This document shows positions 16,119 to 24,069 of a stretch of DNA of 58,950 bases, one piece after another. Every line of letters begins with the position of its first letter. Position 1 is the stretch's first letter. The position numbers and the translations under genes were made by a program. The notes under the pieces are model-generated. The model was not told where the DNA came from and made no database searches. It was given only the letters and a program-made list of their open reading frames with translations. The stretch is from the NCBI GenBank assembly GCA_024400545.1, contig JAKSMO010000005.1, positions 1-58,950 on the forward strand, read 5' to 3'. This DNA comes from Bacteroidales bacterium (GTDB taxonomy: Bacteria; Bacteroidota; Bacteroidia; Bacteroidales; P3).

Positions 16119-17171
16119 CTATTTTGCCATAGGCTCTTGCTGGCTTAGGCAGTGGAAACTGCCCAACCCCCACACGATATCAGTGCTGTCAATGCCTACA
16201 ATCTCGTGGTCGGGGAAACATGCTTCAAGAATGTATGCGGCCTCGTTGTCGGTAATGCAGCGGTATGTGGGGAATATTACCTTTTTGTTGGCAATATAAA
16301 AGTTTGCATAGCTGGCAGGAAGGCGTTGGTTGTCGTAAAACACCATGTCGGGCATTGGGAGTTCCACGATATTGGGCTGTTTGCCATTAGCCAGTCGGCA
16401 ACTATTTAGAGCCTTCAGGTTGGCCATCAGCACGTCGTGATTCTCATCCCAGCTGTCTTCTTCAACGGCAGTAATAATAGTGTCTTCGTTGATAAAACGA
16501 CTCAAATCATCAACATGACCGTCGGTGTCGTCGCCCACGATTCCATCGCCCAGCCAAATGATATTTTCTACACCGTAATAACTTCTAAGATAATCTTCTA
16601 TCTGTGCTTGATTCAAGTGGGGGTTTCGGTTAGGATTGAGCAAGCAGTTGGTGGTGGTAATGAGGTCGCCACATCCATTCACGTCGATGCTTCCGCCCTC
16701 CATCACGATACCGGGTTCAAACAATTCCAACGTGGGTTCGTCTTTGGAAAGCAAAGTGTGGATATGCTTAGGTATTTGGGTGTCGAGTTCATAGGGATAT
16801 TTGCCGCCCCATGCATTGTGGTTCCAGTTTACAATGGCGCGTTTGGTGGCGTTATTGCGGTTGAGAAGAAAAGCAGGGCCATGGTCGCGACACCAGGCAT
16901 CGTTGGTGGGGAACTGGTGTAAGAAAATATTCTCCATCTTGGTGCCGATCTTGGTCAGACATTCGGCCACATGGTCGTGCATCTGCTGGTCGCAAACGTT
17001 GATGTGCACTTCTTCGTCTTCGGCCAATGTTTTAATGAACAAGTGGTAGGACGGGAAGATGGTTTCAATCTTTCCTGGCCAAGAGTCTTCGTTATGGGGA
17101 TAGCTAAGCCATGTTGCTTTGTGTTCTGCCCATTCGGCGGGCATGTAATATCCAAGTTCCTTAGGAGTCAT
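16119..17171 (-). CDS. aguA: Agmatine deiminase
   Basis: The 350-residue protein has the agmatine deiminase layout. AWCRDHGPAFL carries the substrate-binding Asp, DDTDGHVDDLSRF has the catalytic His/Asp pair, and WGLGSFHCLSQQEP ends with the nucleophilic Cys; the usual glycine triplet before it is reduced to G-L-G-S. It hydrolyses agmatine to N-carbamoylputrescine and ammonia in the cytoplasm. The next gene upstream on the same strand is aguB, 25 bases away, so together they make putrescine. The pair has one promoter (-7 box 18106-18113). The more distant peptidyl-arginine deiminases share the fold, but the size and the aguB neighbour favour AguA. Confidence 0.92.
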   Translation of the reverse strand: MTPKELGYYMPAEWAEHKATWLSYPHNEDSWPGKIETIFPSYHLFIKTLAEDEEVHINVCDQQMHDHVAECLTKIGTKMENIFLHQFPTNDAWCRDHGPAFLLNRNNATKRAIVNWNHNAWGGKYPYELDTQIPKHIHTLLSKDEPTLELFEPGIVMEGGSIDVNGCGDLITTTNCLLNPNRNPHLNQAQIEDYLRSYYGVENIIWLGDGIVGDDTDGHVDDLSRFINEDTIITAVEEDSWDENHDVLMANLKALNSCRLANGKQPNIVELPMPDMVFYDNQRLPASYANFYIANKKVIFPTYRCITDNEAAYILEACFPDHEIVGIDSTDIVWGLGSFHCLSQQEPMAK

Positions 17172-17196
17172 ATTGTAATATTTAGACTATAGATGC

Positions 17197-18069
17197 TTAA
17201 TTCTCTTCGTCAATAAATCTTTTGAGGATGGGGCTGTAGGAGTCGATACGGCGATCGCGATAATAAGGCCAGTGGCGGCGATAGTGGTCGCTCTGCTCCA
17301 AGTCGAGTTCTTCTATGTGCAGCACTTCCTCCAGATGGGGAGCCTGATAGAGCACGCGGCCAAAGGCATTGGTGATGAAGCTGCCGCCCCAAAACTGCAT
17401 GCCTCCTTCGCGTCCTGTGCGGTTGACGCTGATTACGGGCACACCGTTGGCCACAGCATGGCTGCGCTGAATGGTCTGCCAAGCCTCGTATTGTTCGCGG
17501 TTGTCTTCTTCTGTTTGACGCACATCCCAGCCTATAGCGGTGGGGAAGAAAAGTAGTTCGGCGCCCATAAGGCTGGTGATGCGTGCTGCTTCGGGATACC
17601 ATTGGTCCCAACAAATGAGCACACCCAAGGTGGCATATTTTGTCTTAAATACCTTGTAGCCGAGGTCGCCGGGGGTGAAATAGAACTTTTCGTAATATCC
17701 GGGATCGTCGGGAATATGCATTTTTCTGTATTTGCCGAGATAGCTGCCGTCGGCATCAATTACTGCGGTAGTGTTGTGGTAAAGACCTTCTGCGCGTTTT
17801 TCAAACAGCGAGCAAACCAATACCACGCCCAACTCTTTGGCTAAAGCCATAAAATGTTGGCAGGTGGGTCCTTCGGGGATGGCTTCGGCCAGTTTGAAAT
17901 TCTCGTAACATTCCTCATCGCAGAAATATAACGAGGCAAACAATTCTTGCAAACAGATGATTTGCGCACCTCCGGCGGCTAGTTCGCGCACTTTTTCGGT
18001 GTAACGAACAATATTTTCTTGCTTGTCGGCCACACAGGCCAGCTGGGCAATACCTACTTTGACTTTCAT
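17197..18069 (-). CDS. aguB: N-carbamoylputrescine amidase
   Basis: I start at the ATG at 18069 (MKVKVGIAQLACV), the normal beginning of this family; an upstream ATG adds 13 residues that overlap the promoter. The 290-residue nitrilase-fold enzyme shows the full Glu-Lys-Cys triad: CLQELF, KYRKMHIPDDPGYYEK and VLICWDQWYPE. The D-D-P-G-Y-Y-EK-Y/F-F-PGD string is the mark of AguB. It hydrolyses N-carbamoylputrescine to putrescine, CO2 and ammonia. It is cotranscribed with aguA, as in plants and many bacteria. No arginine decarboxylase is in the window, so agmatine must be made elsewhere or imported. Confidence 0.95.
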   Translation of the reverse strand: MKVKVGIAQLACVADKQENIVRYTEKVRELAAGGAQIICLQELFASLYFCDEECYENFKLAEAIPEGPTCQHFMALAKELGVVLVCSLFEKRAEGLYHNTTAVIDADGSYLGKYRKMHIPDDPGYYEKFYFTPGDLGYKVFKTKYATLGVLICWDQWYPEAARITSLMGAELLFFPTAIGWDVRQTEEDNREQYEAWQTIQRSHAVANGVPVISVNRTGREGGMQFWGGSFITNAFGRVLYQAPHLEEVLHIEELDLEQSDHYRRHWPYYRDRRIDSYSPILKRFIDEEN

Positions 18070-18105
18070 ACAGATAGCTGATTTTTGTTTGGAAGTAATA
18101 ATTTG

Positions 18106-18113
18106 CAAAGATA
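18106..18113 (-). promoter_or_regulatory. Bacteroidota -7 box for aguB-aguA (TATCTTTG)
   Basis: The minus strand reads TATCTTTG, 36 nt upstream of the chosen aguB start. It overlaps the frame of the longer alternative start, which supports the shorter one. Confidence 0.68.
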
Positions 18114-18137
18114 CAACTTTTTTTCCAATATTTATAA

Positions 18138-18204
18138 GGTAACTTCTAAAAATTGATTAAGTAAACTAAATATTTTATTAAACGTTGATTTTTTAGAAGT
18201 TACC
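18138..18204. repeat. 67-bp inverted-repeat element
   Basis: Two perfect 15-bp arms (GGTAACTTCTAAAAA and its complement, 18138-18152 and 18190-18204) enclose 37 A/T-rich bases. ATAA borders both outer ends, which could be a 4-bp target duplication. It lies between DUF4105 (ending its frame start side at 19454, stop at 18267) and aguB, both minus strand. It could be a miniature transposable element or just a large hairpin terminator. Confidence 0.6.
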
Positions 18205-18266
18205 ATAAGTATTTATAGTTGACTTTTTGTGTTGTCGGTACTTTCTCGTGTATCAATTATCAAAGA

Positions 18267-19454
18267 TTACTTGCGCTTGCTGTTGGTTTTGACCTGCGCA
18301 GGGGCACGCAGTTGAGCAATGAGTCGCAAGAAAAGGATGAGCGAGATAGGAAGGATGGCAACGTTGAGTTGTTGCGGCAATGGGGCGAGGGTCATCACCA
18401 TGGCACCAAGTAGCATCACGAGCTGTACGAGCACTATCCAGCGGTTGCTTTTGTGCAGTCGCAGCACGAAATAAAGGAATAGGGGCGAGGCCCAAAGGAT
18501 ATTGAAATTGGGCTTGGTGCAGTAGTGATTGGTGAAGAACCATAAGAATATGACCAGAACACTAACCAACAGGGGCAGAATGAAAATAGGAATGTCGAGC
18601 CATTTAAGCGACCAACTTTTGCGCCAACTCAACAAAGTAAGCAGCATAACGGCCATGAAAATTACCCAGAAAAGCAGGGTGGGAGAGATGCTGCGCGACA
18701 GGGGCGCACGCTTTTCGGCAAGAATCTGCACAGTAGGTTCACACAAAGGCTGGTGTGTGTCGGATACTGTCATGGTGTCGAACTGGTGCATCATCTCAAT
18801 GGGCGAGAACATATACTGGTAGTTGGAGCAGCGATGGTCGCAACGCTGACCTAAAGCAATGTCGATGCCCAAGCGCCACCATAGAAGTGTTGTTTCAGTG
18901 GACTGATGCAGGAATTGGCGGTAGGTGAAGTTGGTGTCGGCAGTGACTTCTGGGCTGATATCGCGGTGGCAGAGGCAGCCTTGCACCATGTCGCGAACGC
19001 GGGTGGCACAATTGTCGCGGAAGAAGTCGTACATGTAGTAGCGATATTCGGGCAAGTAATTAGTCTCCAGAAGGACGAAGAGGTTGTTGAGCTCCTGGTT
19101 GCTGATGCGTAGTCGCTGCTCCCACACGGCGCGTCCCTCAAAGGCATATTCGATAATGAAATTCTGGAATGGGCCGCGGGCAAGATGGTAGTTCAGTCGG
19201 CCGCAGGCAAAGGTCCAATAGAAGTGGGGCGTATCAAAATTGAATGTGCCGTAGTTATATACAAGGTCGAGATTCTGGGTGGTGTCGCAGATACGTATGG
19301 CACTATGGCCAAAGGTGGTGTAGAACTCGTCGCCAGCACCACAGGTGATGATGGATGCAAAAGCAGAGTCTGACAAATGAGTCTCGATTTTCTGGGCTTG
19401 AAGTCCGGCAAAGGAGAGTGCGAGCAGTAATGTGAGTATCAAGAACTTTTTCAT
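18267..19454 (-). CDS. DUF4105 (Lnb-like) periplasmic domain protein with membrane C-terminus
   Basis: I start at the ATG at 19454, giving the signal peptide MKKFLILTLLLALSFAGLQA; upstream in-frame codons run into the next promoter region. The 395-residue product has a DUF4105-type domain (about 25-250) with the family phrases ITCGAGDEFYTTFGHSAIRI, NYGTFNF and YDFFRDNCATRVRDMV, where the His and Cys could form a papain-like site. Five hydrophobic helices follow (about 265-385), ending in a basic tail (KTNSKRK). It should sit in the inner membrane with the N-terminal domain in the periplasm. Activity is unknown; an amidase or peptidase role is suggested only by the conserved His and Cys. Confidence 0.8.
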   Translation of the reverse strand: MKKFLILTLLLALSFAGLQAQKIETHLSDSAFASIITCGAGDEFYTTFGHSAIRICDTTQNLDLVYNYGTFNFDTPHFYWTFACGRLNYHLARGPFQNFIIEYAFEGRAVWEQRLRISNQELNNLFVLLETNYLPEYRYYMYDFFRDNCATRVRDMVQGCLCHRDISPEVTADTNFTYRQFLHQSTETTLLWWRLGIDIALGQRCDHRCSNYQYMFSPIEMMHQFDTMTVSDTHQPLCEPTVQILAEKRAPLSRSISPTLLFWVIFMAVMLLTLLSWRKSWSLKWLDIPIFILPLLVSVLVIFLWFFTNHYCTKPNFNILWASPLFLYFVLRLHKSNRWIVLVQLVMLLGAMVMTLAPLPQQLNVAILPISLILFLRLIAQLRAPAQVKTNSKRK

Positions 19455-19522
19455 AGTGAATTGTGATTTTTTATATATTGGCTTGAATGGTTTTACGTGC
19501 CCAATGCACAAATAATATATTA

Positions 19523-20509
19523 CTAATTATTACTAATGTGTACATCCATTTGTGGGAATGGGATGGATATATTGTTGGCGTAGAATGCTTTGTATATATT
19601 CTCGCGAATGCGCATCCATACGGTCCAGTAGTCGTCAGTGCTCACCCATATCCACACGGCAAAATCAACGGAGGATGCTCCGAGTTCTTTCACAGCAATG
19701 GTTGGGGGCTTGGGGTCGTTGCGCACCAAGGGTTCTTCGGCAACCACTTGGGCAAGTACTTGTTTCACAAAGTCGAGGTCGGAGCCATAGGCTACAGAAG
19801 CTTCGACATCGAGTCTGATCACGGGTTGTTTGGTATGGTTGATGATGGATTTGTTGGAGAGTTCGGAGTTGGGCACAATAATGTTGCGTCCGTTGAAAGG
19901 CTGTATGGTTGTGTTGAAGATCTTGATTTCTCGCACATAGCCTTTATATGATCCGCACTCGATATAGTCGCCCACTTTAAAGTTTTTGAGCAGCAGAATG
20001 ATCACACCGCCAGCAAAATTTTGCAAAGTGCCCTGCAAGGCCATGCCTACGGCAAGACCCAACGCACCCAAAATGGCGATGAATGAGGTGGCTTTGATGC
20101 CGATAATGTCCATGGCCATGATGATGACCATGATTTTGAGAAGCACATCGATGAGCGAAGCAAGGAATGTTTTGATGGAAGTATCTACATTGCGACGTTC
20201 AAGGAGGCGTAGGAAAGATTTTTTGAGTAGTTTGATGAGTTTGAATCCGAGCCAAAGTACAAGTATGCAACCGATGATTTTGGGTATGAAGTTGATCATC
20301 ATGTTGATACCGGCACTCATTGCGTCGCGCAAAAGTGTGTTCTGTCCGGTAACGACATCTTTTAAGTCGCTGAAATTCATATTGGCCAGGCTATCTTTCA
20401 CAACGCGGTTGATGCTGTCGTGTACACGCAGGCTCTCGCTGAGCTGTCCGGCAGGAAGTTCGGGTTTGGCACCGCCAGTAACAAGTGCAATAGGGTCGGA
20501 TTGAATCAT
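19523..20509 (-). CDS. MscS-family mechanosensitive channel
   Basis: The 328-residue protein has the MscS pattern. Two or three N-terminal helices (FIPKIIGCILVLWLGFKLI, SLIDVLLKIMVIIMAMDIIG) precede the pore helix TM3, rich in Ala/Gly (FIAILGALGLAVGMALQGTL then QNFAGGVIILL). The beta domain follows (FKVGDYIECGSYKGYVREI, NGRNIIVPNSELSNKSIIN). It is slightly longer than E. coli MscS because of a 60-residue N-terminal extension. It opens under membrane tension to release solutes on osmotic downshock. It is 68 bases upstream of the DUF4105 gene and may be cotranscribed with it. The hairpin at 20537-20608 separates it from the DUF1015 gene. Confidence 0.92.
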   Translation of the reverse strand: MIQSDPIALVTGGAKPELPAGQLSESLRVHDSINRVVKDSLANMNFSDLKDVVTGQNTLLRDAMSAGINMMINFIPKIIGCILVLWLGFKLIKLLKKSFLRLLERRNVDTSIKTFLASLIDVLLKIMVIIMAMDIIGIKATSFIAILGALGLAVGMALQGTLQNFAGGVIILLLKNFKVGDYIECGSYKGYVREIKIFNTTIQPFNGRNIIVPNSELSNKSIINHTKQPVIRLDVEASVAYGSDLDFVKQVLAQVVAEEPLVRNDPKPPTIAVKELGASSVDFAVWIWVSTDDYWTVWMRIRENIYKAFYANNISIPFPQMDVHISNN

Positions 20510-20536
20510 GCTGAAAATAGTATAATATAGAGATTA

Positions 20537-20608
20537 AATGTAGAATGTAGATTGCTGCTTGTAGCTGGCTGGCGCCAAGGCTACATTCTACAATCTACAC
20601 TCTACATT
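20537..20608 (-). terminator. Long inverted repeat after the DUF1015 gene
   Basis: Arms of 18 nt (20537-20554 and 20591-20608), AATGTAGAATGTAGATTG against its complement with one mismatch, enclose 36 bases. It probably ends the DUF1015 transcript. The arm shares TGTAGATTG with the hairpin at 55339-55374. Confidence 0.6.
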
Positions 20609-20629
20609 ATTATTTTACTAAGCAAAAGC

Positions 20630-21895
20630 CTAGCAGAGTTCGTGGATTACGAGGCCAGAACGGAGCTTGGGCTCAAACCAAGTGGTCTTGGGAGGCATGA
20701 TGTTGCCAGTGTCAGCGATGTCGATGATCTGCTGCATGCTCACGGGATAGAGAGCGAAAGCAACCTTCATCTCGCCATTGTCAACGCGACGCTTGAGCTC
20801 GCCGAGACCGCGGATACCGCCAACGAAGTCGATGCGCTTGTCGGTGCGGAGGTCCTTGATGCCGAGAACCTTGTCGAGGACGAGGTTGGAGAGGATGGTA
20901 ACATCGAGAACACCGATAGGATCGTTGTCGTCGAAAGTGCCAGGCTTAGCGTTCATCTTGTACCAGTGACCGTCAACGTAGGTGCTGAACTCGTGGAGCT
21001 TGGTGGGCTTGTAAATCTCGGTGCCCATGTCTTCTACTACGAAAGCTTCGTTGAGGGCGTTGAGGAACTGCTCCTTGGTGAGGCCGTTGAGGTCCTTAAC
21101 AACGCGGTTGTAGTCGATGATGTTGAGCTGGTTGTCGGGGAAGATAACGGTCATGAAGTAGTTGTACTCTTCCTTGCCGGTGTGTGCGGGGTTGTTCTCT
21201 TTCTTCTCCTGGCCTACGAGGGCAGCAGCTGCGGAACGGTGGTGACCGTCGGCGATGTACATAGCAGGAACCTGCTTGTCGAAGATGTCAACGAGTTCGG
21301 CAATGGTAGCCTTGTCGTCGATAACCCAGAAACGATGGCCGAAGCCGTCTTCCTTAGCTACGAAGTCGTAGATGGGCTTCTGAGCGGTGATGCCGGCAAC
21401 GATCTCGTCGATACGAGCGATAGCGGGATATGCGAAGAATACGGGCTCAACGTTAGCATTGGTGATGCGGACGTGTTTCATGCGGTCTTCTTCCTTATCT
21501 TTACGGGTGAGCTCGTGCTTCTTGATGACCTTGTTAACATAGTCCTCGCTGTAAGCGCAAGCCACGATACCATATTGCCATTTAGCGTCGGCAGCGGTGG
21601 GGTTCATGCTCTGGGCATAGATGTAGAGTTTTTCCTCTTCATCCTTCACGAGCCAACCAAAATCCTTGAAGGCGTTGTAGTTCTTAACGACCTGCAGATA
21701 AACCTGAGGATCGTGCTCGTCCATCTCCTTGGGGCAGTCGATTTCTGCCTTGGTGACGTGGAGGAGGCTATAGGGGTTGCCCTCGCATTCTACGCGGGCT
21801 TCTTCGCTATTGAGAACATCATAGGGGCGGGAAGCAAGCTTCTCGACGATGTCAACGGGAGGACGGAATCCTTTAAAAGGCTTGATGATAGACAT
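20630..21895 (-). CDS. DUF1015-family protein
   Basis: The 421-residue protein belongs to DUF1015: it opens with IIKPFKGFRPP and ASRPYDVLNSEEAR, and carries the family's central motif YIADGHHRSAAA near residue 222. There is no signal peptide or membrane segment, so it is cytoplasmic. Its biochemical function is not established as far as I know; in some Bacteroidales the family sits near serine-biosynthesis genes, but that is from memory. Here its only one-carbon or serine-linked neighbour is gcvT, two genes upstream. The order gcvT, four-helix-bundle protein, DUF1015 on one strand with gaps of 49 and 68 bases allows cotranscription. Confidence 0.88.
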   Translation of the reverse strand: MSIIKPFKGFRPPVDIVEKLASRPYDVLNSEEARVECEGNPYSLLHVTKAEIDCPKEMDEHDPQVYLQVVKNYNAFKDFGWLVKDEEEKLYIYAQSMNPTAADAKWQYGIVACAYSEDYVNKVIKKHELTRKDKEEDRMKHVRITNANVEPVFFAYPAIARIDEIVAGITAQKPIYDFVAKEDGFGHRFWVIDDKATIAELVDIFDKQVPAMYIADGHHRSAAAALVGQEKKENNPAHTGKEEYNYFMTVIFPDNQLNIIDYNRVVKDLNGLTKEQFLNALNEAFVVEDMGTEIYKPTKLHEFSTYVDGHWYKMNAKPGTFDDNDPIGVLDVTILSNLVLDKVLGIKDLRTDKRIDFVGGIRGLGELKRRVDNGEMKVAFALYPVSMQQIIDIADTGNIMPPKTTWFEPKLRSGLVIHELC

Positions 21896-21963
21896 AATTG
21901 AATTATTAAATTGATTAATAAAAAATAAAAAGTTCTGTATACAAAAATGAAATCAAGAATAAG

Positions 21964-22317
21964 CTACAATTGTTTTGATGCTGTAATGATTGACGAAGCA
22001 AATAGTTTCCGTAATTCCTCGCTGTCATTTGTAAGTGAGCTGTATAGGTTTTGGTCAATATAGCCCGATTGCACCAATACGTCAAGCCAATATTGAGTCT
22101 CGAATATTTCTTTCATCGACACTTTTAGCTTATGCACAAAATCAGAATTGCTTTCGGCTGACAATGCTTCGCTATAATTGGCTCCGATGCTTGTCCCAGA
22201 GCGGAGTATCTGTTTTCCCATAACGAAGTCATTATGTGTTGCCAGATACTCCTTTAGTTTTACCATTCGAATAGAAAAAGCAACGCATTTATCATACATC
22301 AAACCTTTTTCTTTCAT
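21964..22317 (-). CDS. Four-helix-bundle protein (23S rRNA intervening-sequence family)
   Basis: This 117-residue protein matches the S23-like four-helix-bundle family (TIGR02436 type): YDKCVAFSIRMVKLKEYL in helix 1, the loop QILRSGTSIGANYSEALSAES, then KLKVSMKEIFETQYWLDVLV in helix 3. Members occur both inside 23S rRNA intervening sequences and as free-standing chromosomal genes; this one is free-standing. Homopentameric DNA- or RNA-binding bundles have been suggested, but no function is settled. It is inserted between DUF1015 and gcvT on the same strand, 68 and 49 bases from each. Confidence 0.88.
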   Translation of the reverse strand: MKEKGLMYDKCVAFSIRMVKLKEYLATHNDFVMGKQILRSGTSIGANYSEALSAESNSDFVHKLKVSMKEIFETQYWLDVLVQSGYIDQNLYSSLTNDSEELRKLFASSIITASKQL

Positions 22318-22366
22318 TGAGCGCCGGGACTTTTTATTTTTTATTCTTAATTCTTAAATTTCATTA

Positions 22367-23473
22367 TTATCCCTCGTAGAAAGGCATTTTGACGGTGATG
22401 GCCTTGACGAGTTTCTCGCGAATCTTGATGTAGATCTCGGTGCCAACCTTGCCATACTGAGCGCAAACAAGTGCAGTACCGATGTTCTTGCCAGTGCTGG
22501 GGCTGGGGCTACCGGAACGAACCTCACCAATCTTGTTGCCTTCAGCGTCGCAAACATCATAACCATTACGAGCAATACCGCGATCGATCATCTCGAAACC
22601 AACGATTTTGCGCTTCACACCAGCAGCCTTCTGAGCAACGAGGAGGCTCTTGTTGATGAAGTTGTTGTTCTCAGCTTTCAGCTTGGTGATCCATGCGAGA
22701 GGAGCTTCGAGGGGGCTGATGGTGTCGTCCATCTCGTGACCATAGAGGCAGAAACCTTTTTCAAGACGGAGGGTGTCGCGGCAACCGAGACCTGCGGGCA
22801 TGATGCCAAACTCCTTACCAGCTTCGAAAACAGCGTTCCAAACATCGATAGCCTTAGCTTTGGGGATGTAGATTTCGCAACCGCCGGCACCAGTGTAACC
22901 AGTGGTGGAGAAGATGATGTTGTCGATACCGGCAAACTTGATGATCTGGAAGGTGTAGTATTCCATATCTACAACGTTAGCGTCGGTGAGTTTCTGCATA
23001 GCCTTAAGAGCGTTGGGGCCCTGAACAGCAAGCTGTGCCCAGTCTTCGCTCTCGTTCATGAAGTCAACGCCGAGGGTCATGCCCATCTTGTCGGCAATCT
23101 GGCTCATCCAAGCCCAGTCCTTGTCGATGTTGGCAGCGTTGGGAACCATGAAGAACTCTTCCTCATTTACACGGTAAACGAGCATATCGTCAACGATACC
23201 GCCCTGGCCGTTGGGAAGGCAGGTGTACTGAACTTTGCCGTCGGTGAGTGCGTCAACGTCGTTAACGGTGCAATACTGCATGAACTGTTTTGCCAAAGGA
23301 CCTTTAGCGCGGAATTCACCCATGTGGCTGACATCGAAAACGCCGACGTTGTTGCGGACGTTCATGTGTTCTTCAACGAGACCGGTGTACTGAATGGGCA
23401 TGTTGTAGCCTGCAAATTCGGCCATCTTTGCTCCGAGAGCAATGTGGAGGTCGGTATACGGAGTAGTTTTCAT
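22367..23473 (-). CDS. gcvT: Glycine cleavage system T protein (aminomethyltransferase)
   Basis: The 368-residue protein has the normal GcvT length. It begins MKTTPYTDLHIALGAKMAEF and AGYNMPIQYTGLVEEHMNVR, the conserved substrate-pocket start, and contains DVSHMGEFRAKGP, QGGIVDDMLVYR, FSTTGYTGAGGCEIYIP and GLGCRDTLRLEKGFCLYGHE, all hallmark stretches around the folate site. It releases ammonia and transfers the C1 unit from aminomethyl-H protein to tetrahydrofolate. The P and H protein genes (gcvP, gcvH) are not adjacent. Its own -7 box (23531-23538) lies 58 nt upstream, and beyond that a terminator-ended structured RNA region. Confidence 0.96.
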   Translation of the reverse strand: MKTTPYTDLHIALGAKMAEFAGYNMPIQYTGLVEEHMNVRNNVGVFDVSHMGEFRAKGPLAKQFMQYCTVNDVDALTDGKVQYTCLPNGQGGIVDDMLVYRVNEEEFFMVPNAANIDKDWAWMSQIADKMGMTLGVDFMNESEDWAQLAVQGPNALKAMQKLTDANVVDMEYYTFQIIKFAGIDNIIFSTTGYTGAGGCEIYIPKAKAIDVWNAVFEAGKEFGIMPAGLGCRDTLRLEKGFCLYGHEMDDTISPLEAPLAWITKLKAENNNFINKSLLVAQKAAGVKRKIVGFEMIDRGIARNGYDVCDAEGNKIGEVRSGSPSPSTGKNIGTALVCAQYGKVGTEIYIKIREKLVKAITVKMPFYEG

Positions 23474-23530
23474 TTGATAAAATATTGATTTGTTATTAAT
23501 TATATATTTTTGTCCGAAAAAATGATTTTA

Positions 23531-23538
23531 CAAATATA
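23531..23538 (-). promoter_or_regulatory. Bacteroidota -7 box for gcvT (TATATTTG)
   Basis: The minus strand reads TATATTTG 58 nt upstream of the gcvT start and downstream of the terminator at 23706-23732, so gcvT need not share a transcript with the RNA region behind it. Confidence 0.65.
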
Positions 23539-23705
23539 CAACTTTTTTATGAATAATTATAACTATTGCAAAAAAAAAGAGTTTTCGAAGATTCCAAGAC
23601 ATGCCGAAGTATCAATCCAACAACCTAATGGATGGTGCTAGAATCTTGTTTCTAACCTGCATTCAGTCAGTATATTGGCAGTAGAAACCCTCATGACGGA
23701 TATAG

Positions 23706-23945
23706 CAAAAAAACACCTCCGATTTATTTGAGGTGCCGGTCGTTCGGTAACGTTTCGTTAATCCCCCTTTTTCGCCAATCAATCCGGCCAGCTGGCAGGG
23801 CTAGATTGTGCACCATGATCAGGCGTATTTCACGCGGGAGTGGCTTTGCTGCAAGTCAGCCCTATCACCGCAGTAGCATTGCTTCAAACGCCTGTCGTAG
23901 CGTAAGATAGCTGGATACTTGTAGTAATAGTAATAGGATTAGAAA
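23706..23945 (-). ncRNA. Candidate structured RNA ending in a terminator, upstream of gcvT
   Basis: This 600-bp gap holds no credible ORF, yet the minus strand shows ordered pairing. CAGGCGT (23886-23892 side) pairs with ACGCCTG about 60 nt later and encloses GCGG/CCGC, then GGCT/AGCC with a 12-nt loop. A second domain has CAATC/GATTG around a CCAGCTGG palindrome. It ends in a hairpin CACCTC/GAGGTG followed by seven U (23706-23732). I find no glycine-riboswitch core, no SRP, RNase P or tmRNA signature. A 6S-like or lineage-specific small RNA is possible. The 5' end near 23945 is a guess; no consensus -7 box was found there. Confidence 0.5.
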
Positions 23946-24028
23946 AGGCAACATGTGGGATGGATAAGGGATTTGAAGTGAAGCTACTCTGGAGTTTCCC
24001 ATGTGCAGTTAGGAAGTGTTGGGGGAAT

Positions 24029-24058
24029 AAAAAAGGGGCGGGATTTTTCCCGCCCCCC
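24029..24058 (-). terminator. Strong terminator of the long minus-strand gene run
   Basis: A 9-bp GC-rich stem (GGGGCGGGA / TCCCGCCCC) with a 4-nt loop is followed on the minus strand by six U. It lies 11 bases past the metalloprotease stop. Confidence 0.92.
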
Positions 24059-24069
24059 TTTAGGTAGTT

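Noticed and set aside
23728-23910. 60-codon plus-strand ORF rich in Arg and Ser before gcvT
   Set aside because: It lies antisense in the structured, terminator-ended RNA region and has no protein-like features.
23474-24028. Glycine riboswitch controlling gcvT
   Set aside because: The conserved CCGAAGG-type core and the paired aptamers are not seen, and a separate gcvT promoter lies after the RNA's terminator.
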